Origin: JACKLD01 sp049297695
GTDB taxonomy: Bacteria; Pseudomonadota; Alphaproteobacteria; UBA2136; UBA6156
Reading direction: 5' to 3'
Length of the DNA: 64,000 nucleotides
NCBI GenBank assembly: GCA_049297695.1
Contig: JBAQUT010000021.1
Coordinates: 1-64,000, forward strand
Every line of letters starts with the position of its first letter. Positions within the stretch are counted from its first letter, which is position 1. The position numbers and the translations under genes are program-made. Positions 1 through 6,782 of the stretch are shown in pieces. The notes beneath the pieces were generated by a model. That model made no database searches, had not been told where the DNA came from, and saw nothing but the letters and a program-made list of their open reading frames with translations.

Positions 1-53
1 GGGGGATAGTTTCCAACACGCGCCAGAGAAGGTTCATGGCGCCAGAGTATCAG

Positions 54-950
54 TTACTTCTCTACTTCGGTAGTGGGGGGTGTTTGAATAGGTTGAGGTT
101 TCCACATATGACCTGCAATCCGCCAAGCAAGGGCATTGGTAGGCATGCATTGGGCCACGTACAAGGCAATATCTTTCCCCACAGGGCCATATTTACCTTT
201 GGTCGGGATTTTTGCCAATTCGGGTTCCAGCAAGCGACAATCCAATTGCATGTTGTAGGTGGTTGCCGTGTGTTTCAGCTGTTTGATTTCAACCCATGAA
301 AGCTTGCCATCTTCCAAAGAACGTGCGGCTTGAGATGTAAGGCTGGTAATGTGTTCGGGCGGTGTGCGCTTCACAAACTCACACATGGTTTCAGCCAACA
401 CACGGGCTTCAGGGGCCACAATGCCAATCCCAACACTCCTGAACATTTTTGGCAAATAACATGTTTGCAAAAGAGAGTTTGGGCTGTTCAAACGGCCCAG
501 GGTTTTAACAAGTTTGTCGGGTGCCACGGTAATAATGGTGGGGTTAACATGGCCTTTCGATTCTTCACGGACAAGCAAACCAACTAGCGCGGTTGCGGAA
601 GCGGCATATAAACTACCCGTCATAATTGCGGTTGCCGCTTTGGCTGGTTTGGAGAGGCTGCGTTTGCGCGATGAGAAAAGGTTTGGGTTAGTGACGTGGG
701 CAGGTATCTCAATACTATGAGGAGGTGAATGTTTTATTGGATTGCGACGTTCTGGAGAGGGAGTATAAACCACGACAGTTGGCGTGTTAAGAATTGGTGC
801 TGAAGGCGGTGGTGGTGGCGCAACCTGAACCTTCTGCACAACAGGCTCAGGTATTGCATTTGAAACCCGCTCGGCAAGCGACGGCGGTGGCGGAGCCACA
901 GGCTTTGCTTCGTTCAGGCGCGTAATCAAGCTTTTTGGTTTCTTGCTCAT
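54..950 (-). CDS. proline-rich protein with one membrane segment, function unknown
   Basis: The product has 298 residues from the ATG at 950; a GTG lies six codons upstream but MSKKPKSLI is a typical basic start. Residues 18-55 carry runs of proline (PPPP, PPPPP), residues about 105-127 form one hydrophobic helix, and a region of about 160 residues with four cysteines follows. This suggests an inner-membrane protein with a flexible proline-rich cytoplasmic arm, but that is inference. I do not recognise the family. It lies 31 bases downstream of the peptide-binding lipoprotein gene on the same strand and may be cotranscribed with it. Another proline-rich unknown protein sits at 23727-24965, but I see no convincing homology between them. 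Confidence 0.7.
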   Translation of the reverse strand: MSKKPKSLITRLNEAKPVAPPPPSLAERVSNAIPEPVVQKVQVAPPPPPSAPILNTPTVVVYTPSPERRNPIKHSPPHSIEIPAHVTNPNLFSSRKRSLSKPAKAATAIMTGSLYAASATALVGLLVREESKGHVNPTIITVAPDKLVKTLGRLNSPNSLLQTCYLPKMFRSVGIGIVAPEARVLAETMCEFVKRTPPEHITSLTSQAARSLEDGKLSWVEIKQLKHTATTYNMQLDCRLLEPELAKIPTKGKYGPVGKDIALYVAQCMPTNALAWRIAGHMWKPQPIQTPPTTEVEK

Positions 951-981
951 CCCCCAAGTATGGGGCACCCAAGGGGGTATT

Positions 982-2628
982 TCAAGGTGCCATCACATCT
1001 CGCAGGTGCCACGCCGCGGGTACGCGCCACTCGGGCTGGTTGTAGCCAAAACCGGCGGCTTCGGTGGGAGAAATCCCTTGGATGCGGCGGTGCACGGCCG
1101 TTAAACTGTACGGCGCGTACAGCCACAGGTACGGCTGTTCCTCATGCAAAATGGCTTGGAACCTGTCCAACAAGGCTTTGCGCGCGGGCTGGTGAAACTC
1201 CCGCCGTGCTTGGTCCATCAGCTTATCCGCTTCGGCGTTGGCAAACCCAACAATATTAAACTCTTCCGGCTTGGTTTTGCTGGAATGCCAAATATCATAC
1301 GGGTCGGGTTCGGCGGAAAGGCTCCACCCCAGCAGTACGGCGTCAAACTCGCGCTTGCGGATGGTGTTGCTCACAAAGCTGCTCCACTCCTGCACCCGTA
1401 TCTTCATATCCACGCCCACCTCGCGGAAAAACTGCTGCATAATCTCGGCCGTTTTTTGGCGGGCATCGTTCCCTTGGTTGGTGGTCAGGGTGAAGGTGAG
1501 AGGCTTGCCGTCTTTCTCCACCACACCGTCTCCGTCGGTATCGGCCCATCCCGCCTCGGCCAGAAGGGCTCGGGCTTTGGCAGGGTTGTAGGGGTATGGT
1601 TGCAGGCTTGTGTTGTACGCCCAGGTGCCGGGCTTAAACACCCCCGCCAGCGGCAACCCCTGCCCAAACAACACGGCGTTGATGATGCCTTGCCGGTCCA
1701 CCGCGTAACTCAAGGCCTGCCGCACGCGGGCATCGGCAAACACGGGGTTTTTCAGGTTGAAGCCCATGTAGGTGTAGCCATTGGAAAGGCTGCGGAGCTT
1801 TGTATAACGGCTGCTAAACCACGGTGCCTCGGTTTGGCGGTTGTAGGCCAGGGGCTTCAGGCCCACCATATCCACATTACCCGCTTTCAGCTCCATAAAC
1901 TGAGTGTCTTGGTCGGGCACAATACGGTAACTATATTGCCCAAGGAAAGGTTTTTGCCAGCTGTGCGGGTTGGCAGTCAGCAGCACATCTTGCCCCTTGC
2001 GCCAGCGCACCAGCATGTACGGGCCGGTGCCAACGGGGTGTTCTTTCAGACGGGTTTGGTTGAAGTCGGCATCCAGCGCCATTACGTGCTTGGGCAAAAC
2101 GGAAAGCCCCGCCCAACTGGCCAAGGCGGGCACAAACGGTTCGGCGTAGGTCACGCGGAAGGTGTGGGCGTCGGGCGCCTCGGCTTTTTGCACCATCAGG
2201 TAATCGCCCGCATAGGCGGTTTGAGTGGCGGGGTTGGTGATGGCTTGGAAGGTGGCCAGCACATCCGCACTGCTGAAAGGTCTCCCGTCGCTGAACCGTA
2301 CCCCCTTCCGCAACACGAACGTGATGGTGCGGCCTCCGTTGGATACTTCCCATCGCTCGGCCAGCTCGCCTTTCAGGTTCAGGTGTTCGTCATAGGTAAG
2401 CAGGCTGTTGAAGATAAGCCCGCCCAACTCGCTGGCGGAAGATTCTCCTGCCAAAAAAGGTACCAAGCCCGTGGCGTCTCCAGTGAGCGCAAGGGCAAAG
2501 CGGTCGCCTGCATCTGCCGCGCTGAGGGGCGGTGGTGTGGTGTAATCCGCCACGGGGGCATCGGGCTTGCACGCGGCAAGGCCCAAGGCCAACACAAGCA
2601 AGGCGGTGTGGAAGAATATGACCATCAT
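982..2628 (-). CDS. ABC transporter substrate-binding lipoprotein (SBP family 5, peptide/nickel type)
   Basis: This is a periplasmic solute receptor of the DppA/OppA type, about 548 residues, the usual family length. A lipoprotein signal with lipobox LGLAAC ends at Cys20 when translation begins at the ATG at 2628; a TTG at 2637 is also possible. Family hallmarks are the WEVSNGGRTITFVLRKGVRFSDGRPFSS stretch split over residues 90-120, YLMVQ, VGTGPYML and the RVRQALSYAVDR motif. It probably delivers oligopeptides to an ABC importer. No permease genes adjoin it; the only matching ATPase in the window is the double ATPase at 56545-58131. A GntR-family gene lies 53 bases upstream on the same strand and may control it. 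Confidence 0.88.
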   Translation of the reverse strand: MMVIFFHTALLVLALGLAACKPDAPVADYTTPPPLSAADAGDRFALALTGDATGLVPFLAGESSASELGGLIFNSLLTYDEHLNLKGELAERWEVSNGGRTITFVLRKGVRFSDGRPFSSADVLATFQAITNPATQTAYAGDYLMVQKAEAPDAHTFRVTYAEPFVPALASWAGLSVLPKHVMALDADFNQTRLKEHPVGTGPYMLVRWRKGQDVLLTANPHSWQKPFLGQYSYRIVPDQDTQFMELKAGNVDMVGLKPLAYNRQTEAPWFSSRYTKLRSLSNGYTYMGFNLKNPVFADARVRQALSYAVDRQGIINAVLFGQGLPLAGVFKPGTWAYNTSLQPYPYNPAKARALLAEAGWADTDGDGVVEKDGKPLTFTLTTNQGNDARQKTAEIMQQFFREVGVDMKIRVQEWSSFVSNTIRKREFDAVLLGWSLSAEPDPYDIWHSSKTKPEEFNIVGFANAEADKLMDQARREFHQPARKALLDRFQAILHEEQPYLWLYAPYSLTAVHRRIQGISPTEAAGFGYNQPEWRVPAAWHLRDVMAP

Positions 2629-2681
2629 ACGCCCCAAGTGTAAAAGTGCGGGCGGTGATGGTCAAACGATATGGCGCGGCA

Positions 2682-3422
2682 TCAGGCGGTTTGCGGAACA
2701 GATAACGGTTGTTGAGTAACCGTGCTCTGCTCGGTTTGGCTGGGCGAACCCAAGGTATCTCCCGCCATAAAGTGCCACAAGGCCTGCTCGGCTTCGGCCC
2801 AAGCGCCGCGGGAAAGGGCTTGCGAAACCACACCGTGCACCATGCACAGTTTGGCGGCTTGGGTGGCATCCGCCCAGCGGCGGCGGCGGGCAGGGGTGTC
2901 TAATATGGCAAGGCAATCGGTGATCATGGCATTCAGCGGGTTGCCCGTAAGTTCGGCCATGTGCACCAGCCAGCGTTGCTCCAACGTCAGATTATCTTCA
3001 GCCGTATGGCTGGGGGAAGGGGCGTGCCGCGCCAGGCTTACAAGGGTGTTGGGAGGCACATGGGCCAAATGCCGTACTACGTGGCGTTGCACCATCACGC
3101 GGAAAGGAAGAACGTGCGTATGGGCCACATTGTGACCACGGCATACGGCTACCATGTCCATCATCCATTGGCGGGGGTCGGGCGTGCGGATAAAACTGCC
3201 GCGCCCAGGCGTTACATCCAGCAATCCTTTGGTGCGGAGCATCTGGATGGCTTCCCGCAGCGTGGTACGGGATACTTTGTAGTGTTGGCACAGCACCGCC
3301 TCGGTGGGCAGTTTGTCGCCGGGTTTTAGGGTTTCATCAGTAATACGTTTTTGAATATCATCGGCAATGAGCGTGCTGCGGCGGTTGCGGGAAACAAGCG
3401 GAGTAGAAGCAAAAGCAAACAT
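2682..3422 (-). CDS. GntR-family (FadR-like) transcriptional regulator
   Basis: The protein has 246 residues from the ATG at 3422; the frame opens at a TTG nine bases earlier. An N-terminal winged helix-turn-helix spans about residues 15-80, with the GntR signature LKPGDKLPTEAVLCQHYKVS followed by RTTLREAIQMLRTKGLLDV. The C-terminal part is helical as in the FadR/FCD effector-binding group, so a small organic acid or similar ligand is likely. A weak AAGAAAG ribosome site lies about ten bases before the chosen ATG. It precedes the peptide-binding lipoprotein gene on the same strand, which makes that gene a candidate target. Confidence 0.85.
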   Translation of the reverse strand: MFAFASTPLVSRNRRSTLIADDIQKRITDETLKPGDKLPTEAVLCQHYKVSRTTLREAIQMLRTKGLLDVTPGRGSFIRTPDPRQWMMDMVAVCRGHNVAHTHVLPFRVMVQRHVVRHLAHVPPNTLVSLARHAPSPSHTAEDNLTLEQRWLVHMAELTGNPLNAMITDCLAILDTPARRRRWADATQAAKLCMVHGVVSQALSRGAWAEAEQALWHFMAGDTLGSPSQTEQSTVTQQPLSVPQTA

Positions 3423-3490
3423 ATGAAGCAATCTTTCTTATTGGTTGTAAGCTTATCATACAATACAACTTATGATTGTAAAGTAAAGAT

Positions 3491-3513
3491 TAAAAACCCC
3501 CAGGAAGGGGGTG
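3491..3513 (-). terminator. rho-independent terminator after ugd
   Basis: On the minus strand a 6-bp stem, ACCCCC/GGGGGT with loop TTCCT, is followed by TTTTTAA. It lies about 80 bases past the ugd stop codon and separates ugd from the regulator gene. Confidence 0.7.
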
Positions 3514-3593
3514 TGGTAATTGGGATAAAATTAATTTATATCAAATAAATAGAATGTTTTTAGCGTCATGAGGCATCCGGGAGTGTCATGATG

Positions 3594-4931
3594 CTAGGCA
3601 TGTTGGCGCGGACGACCCAAACCGACGTAAGATATGCCCGAAGCCGCCACCGTGGCAGGGTCGTACAGGTTGCGCAGGTCAATCAGCAGGGGGGTTTTGA
3701 GGCGTGTCTTCAGGGAATCCAAATCCAACCCACGGAAGTCCACCCATTCGGTGAGAATCACGGCGGCATCGGCGTGGGCTACAGCATTCTCCGTGTTGGC
3801 CACATAGGCAAGGTGAGGCGAAGTTGGCATCAAGCGTTGGGCATGGGGCATAGCCTGGGGGTCGAAGGCTTTGATGGTAGCACCAGCTTTGATAAGGGCG
3901 GGGATGATCGTCAGGCTGCTGGCATCCCGCATGTCATCGGTGTTGGCTTTAAAGGCCAAACCCAGCACGGCAATGGTTTTGCCACGCACGTTGCCGCCCA
4001 TGGTTTTGATAATCATGTCGGCCACGTCGGCTTTAATCTGCTCGTTGCGGGCAATGGTGGTTTCCACCAAGCCTAGCGTAACGCCATGGTCGCGGGCAGT
4101 TTTGGCCAACGCGTGGGTATCTTTGGGGAAGCAACTGCCCCCGTACCCTGGCCCGGGTTGCAAAAAGCGCGGGGCGATGCGGCTATCCAGCCCCAACCCT
4201 TTCGAGATACTCAAAATATCGGCGCCCACGGTATCGCACAACGCAATCAGCTCGTTAATAAAGGTAATCTTGGTGGCTAAAAAAGCGTTGGCGGCATATT
4301 TAATCAGCTCGCTGCTGGCGCGGTTGGTAACATGCAAGGGGGCGCCTTGGTCGGTCAGGGGTTTGTACAACGCCCGCAACATGGCCTCGGCGCGGGGGCT
4401 TTCCACACCTACCACCACGCGGTCGGGCTTTAAAAAATCCCCCACGGCCTCGCCTTCCCGCAAAAATTCGGGGTTGCTTGCCACGTCAAAATCCGCCGTT
4501 GGGTTGGTGGTTTTGATAATCGCCTCCACCTTGGCGCCCGTACCCACGGGTACGGTGCTTTTGGTCACAATCAGCGTGTAACCGTTCAAATGTTTGGCCA
4601 CATCGCGGGTGGCGGCTTCCACGTACTGCAAGTCGGCGCTGCCGTCTTCGTCTTGCGGGGTACCCACGCCAATAAACACGGCGTCGGCATGTGGCACGGT
4701 GTCGGCTAAATTGGTGGAAAAATGCAACCGCCCCGCCGCCACGTTGCGCTTCACCATCTCTTCCAAACCGGGTTCGTAAATGGGGATGATACCTTTATCC
4801 CGCAGGTTGGCAATCTTGGCGGCATCCACATCCACACAGGTCACGTTAAAGCCAATTTCGGCAAAGCAGGTGCCACTGACAAGGCCTACATAGCCGGTAC
4901 CAATCATGGTGAGGTTGCGGGGGGTGTTCAT
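3594..4931 (-). CDS. ugd: UDP-glucose 6-dehydrogenase
   Basis: This enzyme oxidises UDP-glucose to UDP-glucuronate with two NAD+, supplying precursors for exopolysaccharide and LPS sugars. It has 445 residues, the standard length. The N-terminal Rossmann motif MIGTGYVGLVSG lies at residues 9-20, the linker helix near 205-230, and the catalytic cysteine is Cys267 in GPGYGGSCFPKD. The C-terminal UDP-binding domain includes LGLAFKANTDDMRDA. A strong GAGGAG ribosome site precedes the ATG by about seven bases. The gene stands alone, with a terminator downstream and an integrative-element boundary about 90 bases upstream, so its promoter must lie in the short stretch before 5024 or inside the element end. 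Confidence 0.96.
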   Translation of the reverse strand: MNTPRNLTMIGTGYVGLVSGTCFAEIGFNVTCVDVDAAKIANLRDKGIIPIYEPGLEEMVKRNVAAGRLHFSTNLADTVPHADAVFIGVGTPQDEDGSADLQYVEAATRDVAKHLNGYTLIVTKSTVPVGTGAKVEAIIKTTNPTADFDVASNPEFLREGEAVGDFLKPDRVVVGVESPRAEAMLRALYKPLTDQGAPLHVTNRASSELIKYAANAFLATKITFINELIALCDTVGADILSISKGLGLDSRIAPRFLQPGPGYGGSCFPKDTHALAKTARDHGVTLGLVETTIARNEQIKADVADMIIKTMGGNVRGKTIAVLGLAFKANTDDMRDASSLTIIPALIKAGATIKAFDPQAMPHAQRLMPTSPHLAYVANTENAVAHADAAVILTEWVDFRGLDLDSLKTRLKTPLLIDLRNLYDPATVAASGISYVGLGRPRQHA

Positions 4932-5239
4932 TCAAAATCTCCTCGGCGGAAAGCCCTACTTCGCCAAGGCTTCGTAGGGCACATTAAAAGCCTAAATGCG
5001 CTATGCTTATTAAGTCTTTTAAGTGGCAGGGGAGACAGGATGGCCGTATCCCCTACTGCATTTAGTTATTTCAATACCTTATACTTCAATCACTAAGCGA
5101 CTGCGTAACAAAACTTATAAAGGTTGCGTCACAATCTGGCAAGATCATTTCTTGGTTGCAAATGTGAATCCTTATATAGGACTCTAACTCAAGGGAAAAA
5201 ACCTACCTGACGAAAAACATCCACCAACTTGACGAAAAA
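4932..5239. other. intergenic stretch with the element's distal att site
   Basis: No gene is seen here. It holds the 17-bp repeat of the tRNA-Trp 3' end at 5024-5040 and two direct copies of TGACGAAAAA at 5208 and 5230. The part between 4932 and 5023 must carry the ugd leader. Confidence 0.6.
5024..5040 (+). repeat. distal attachment site of the integrative element
   Basis: The 17 bases TGGCAGGGGAGACAGGA are identical to 15695-15711, the CCA-encoding 3' end of the tRNA-Trp gene, in the same orientation. Identity stops abruptly on both sides. This is what tyrosine integrase insertion into a tRNA 3' end leaves behind. Confidence 0.85.
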
Positions 5240-5240
5240 T
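5208..5240 (+). repeat. paired direct repeats near the element end
   Basis: TGACGAAAAA occurs at 5208-5217 and again at 5230-5239, start to start 22 bases, about two helical turns. Position close to the att site suggests arm-type sites for integrase or an excision factor. That role is inference. Confidence 0.35.
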
Positions 5241-5611
5241 CAACGGGTGAGAGGTAGGGCTGTAAACCATGCCCCGTCTTGGTGATAACGGGCGACATGC
5301 GCTTGCCATGCTTCGGGGGTTTTGAAGCGTTGATGAATCAATCGGTGGCAGCGTTGGCAAAGAATATACGGGGCCAGCACGCTGTAGTCTTCGGAGTGGT
5401 AACAGAGGTTTTGACGGGTACGGCATATCTCGCAAGTGCCTGTGCTGGGGGGAGGCATCAAGCCCATCTCTATGGCCAGCTTGACCGCTTGCCATACTTT
5501 AACCCGCTGGTCATGAGTAAAGCCATTGTAGGCTTTTAGTGGGGGCCATTTCCAAACGGGAATAGGCAGGCCCCGTGCTGTGGCTTGGTGAAAAATGTCG
5601 TCAATATCCAT
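5240..5611 (-). CDS. HNH-like zinc-ribbon protein
   Basis: The protein has 123 residues. A CEIC pair near residue 60, then YHSEDY, then LCQRCHRLIHQRF near 83-96 resembles an HNH nuclease fold with two zinc-binding CxxC pairs, as found in small phage and plasmid proteins. The canonical HNH order is not fully clear, so nuclease activity is inference. Its ATG shares one base with the stop codon of the preceding secreted-protein gene (TAATG), which indicates translational coupling. It is the last gene of the element before the distal att site. Confidence 0.65.
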   Translation of the reverse strand: MDIDDIFHQATARGLPIPVWKWPPLKAYNGFTHDQRVKVWQAVKLAIEMGLMPPPSTGTCEICRTRQNLCYHSEDYSVLAPYILCQRCHRLIHQRFKTPEAWQAHVARYHQDGAWFTALPLTR

Positions 5612-5952
5612 TACTGTCTCACCACCCTCAGGAACTCAGGCGATTGGAAAAACGCCTTCACCTTGCTGCATGAGTCAGGGCTTTCGCCTGCCATCTGGGC
5701 CTTCATGTTCATGCTCACGCCTTGCATGAAAATGGGCAGGTAGGTTTTTTGGTCGCTGGATTTAGGCGGAAAATGCCTGTCCAGCCACGTACCGATTTTC
5801 TGGGCGGAGGTGTCGGTATCATGGGCGCAGCCGATGCTACGGCCCAGCATTACGGCAAAGGTGGTCATGGTATCAATCTCGTGCTCGATAGCCGCCCAGC
5901 TGAGGGGCATTGCGAGGGTGAGAATCAAAACGGCTGAGAGGGTGGTTTTCAT
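5611..5952 (-). CDS. small secreted protein, unknown
   Basis: The product has 113 residues with a clear Sec signal peptide (MKTTLSAVLILTLAMPLSWA, cleavage after about residue 20-21). The mature part of about 92 residues is helical, with two cysteines (in IGCAHD and PDSCSK) that could form a disulphide in the periplasm. AAGAAAGG sits seven bases before the ATG, and the previous small gene stops 14 bases upstream. It forms a coupled pair with the HNH-like gene. I do not recognise the family. A periplasmic protein beside a possible nuclease could be an immunity-type partner, but nothing in the sequence proves this. Confidence 0.7.
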   Translation of the reverse strand: MKTTLSAVLILTLAMPLSWAAIEHEIDTMTTFAVMLGRSIGCAHDTDTSAQKIGTWLDRHFPPKSSDQKTYLPIFMQGVSMNMKAQMAGESPDSCSKVKAFFQSPEFLRVVRQ

Positions 5953-5965
5953 GGCGGTGCCTTTC

Positions 5966-6091
5966 TTAAGCCCAAATCATCCAACCGATACCAACACCAA
6001 GGGCCATGCCATACAGCACCATGGCGGCGTAGACGATAACCATCTCGGAACGGTTGGCGGGTTCAACGTGGGGTGGGGGTTGGTTGGGCAT
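5966..6091 (-). CDS. 41-residue single-pass membrane peptide
   Basis: This short gene encodes MPNQPPPHVEPANRSE followed by one hydrophobic helix of about 24 residues (VIVYAAMVLYGMALGVGIGW) and stops after IWA. An AAAGGA ribosome site lies eight bases before the ATG, and the stop codon is 13 bases before the next start, so it fits an operon with the secreted protein and the HNH-like gene. Glycine and alanine in the helix would allow helix packing, as in small holin-like or accessory membrane peptides. Its function is unknown. Confidence 0.6.
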   Translation of the reverse strand: MPNQPPPHVEPANRSEMVIVYAAMVLYGMALGVGIGWMIWA

Positions 6092-6114
6092 GGGGGTTGT
6101 CCTTTGCGGGTTGA

Positions 6115-6142
6115 ACAAAAAGCCACCCGATAAAAGGTGGCT
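6115..6142 (-). terminator. rho-independent terminator before the 41-residue gene
   Basis: On the minus strand a 7-bp stem AGCCACC/GGTGGCT is followed by TTTTTGTT. It ends a transcript arriving from the right, yet the 200 bases before it hold no convincing gene. Confidence 0.65.
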
Positions 6143-6340
6143 GGGTGTTCTTAACCGTCAAAGACAACGGCGTGGTGCTTTTCAGCTTACGCCTTGGACA
6201 GCACACCACCACCCAGCCATAAGGGCTGCGTGGGCTTGCGCCCAAACAGAAAACGCACCTGTTGTGGAGGTGCCTGCCAGTCTATGAGGGGTTAAGAGCC
6301 CCAGAACGTCTTACCGTTCCAACCATAATCTAATATGTCC
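6115..6340 (-). ncRNA. possible small RNA ending at the terminator
   Basis: Between the basic-protein gene and the terminator there is no credible ORF, but several local hairpins: GGCACCT/AGGTGC around 6255-6274, GGGCTCTTAACCCC-like near 6290, and GGGCGCAAGCCC near 6230-6245. The strand choice follows from the terminator. It could instead be a structured 3' untranslated region of the gene at 6364-6738. Confidence 0.25.
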
Positions 6341-6363
6341 AACGGGATATGGGAAGGGCAAAG

Positions 6364-6738
6364 TTACTTGGTGGCCTGTTTGGCATTCTTGGCCTCAAGT
6401 CTTTCACGGCGCTTGGCTTCCCGTTCCGCTTTCCGCACCGCCCTGAACATGGCGTCAATCTCCTTGCGGGCATCCCAATATAGGAAGGCCGCTTCGGGGT
6501 CGGGTTGGTACTGACACACCTTCATTGCCATTTGGCGCTCGGCATATTGTTTGGCGGTTAGGCTTCGGGCGTGCAGGCGGGGTGGTTTGTTCTTCCGTAC
6601 CTCGCGGGCAAGTTGAAGGTTTCTCCGCCGTGCCTCGTTCATGGCCTCGGTGTTGGTGAAGTTTTTACGGCCTGATTTTGAGCCGTTGGAAGTTTGTTTC
6701 TTACTCTGCTTTATCGGGGTGCCGTTTTGGTTATCCAT
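6364..6738 (-). CDS. small basic protein, possibly nucleic-acid binding
   Basis: The product has 124 residues and is very rich in lysine and arginine. The first 35 residues are polar and probably disordered; residues about 85-124 (REAKRRERLEAKNAKQ and its surroundings) would form a long charged helix or coiled coil. No known catalytic motif is seen. A perfect 16-bp palindrome-like inverted repeat lies directly upstream of the ATG. It follows the winged-helix gene by 44 bases in the same direction, so the two could form one unit in the element's maintenance module. Confidence 0.6.
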   Translation of the reverse strand: MDNQNGTPIKQSKKQTSNGSKSGRKNFTNTEAMNEARRRNLQLAREVRKNKPPRLHARSLTAKQYAERQMAMKVCQYQPDPEAAFLYWDARKEIDAMFRAVRKAEREAKRRERLEAKNAKQATK

Positions 6739-6754
6739 ATGAAAGTGCTTTCAT
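6739..6754 (-). promoter_or_regulatory. inverted repeat abutting the start of the basic-protein gene
   Basis: ATGAAAG-TG-CTTTCAT, two perfect 7-base arms with a 2-base centre, ends exactly at the base before the start codon. It could be an operator for autorepression or a hairpin that hides the ribosome site. Both readings are inference. Confidence 0.4.
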
Positions 6755-6782
6755 TTTGTAGAAGTATAAAAATACATACATT

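Noticed and set aside
1..37. ATG on the minus strand at 37 (MNLLWRVLETIP...) as start of a further gene
   Set aside because: Only 12 codons are visible and no ribosome site precedes it, so it cannot be supported.
1144..2643. Long plus-strand ORF of 499 codons opposite the binding-protein gene
   Set aside because: It mirrors a clear SBP gene, has low-complexity His/Gly-rich translation, and lacks any family motif.
5240..5952. Toxin-immunity pair (HNH protein and secreted protein)
   Set aside because: Coupling is clear, but the secreted product comes first and neither member matches a known toxin or immunity family, so no such call is made.
6063..6245. 60-codon minus-strand ORF across the terminator
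   Set aside because: It runs through a strong terminator and has no ribosome site.
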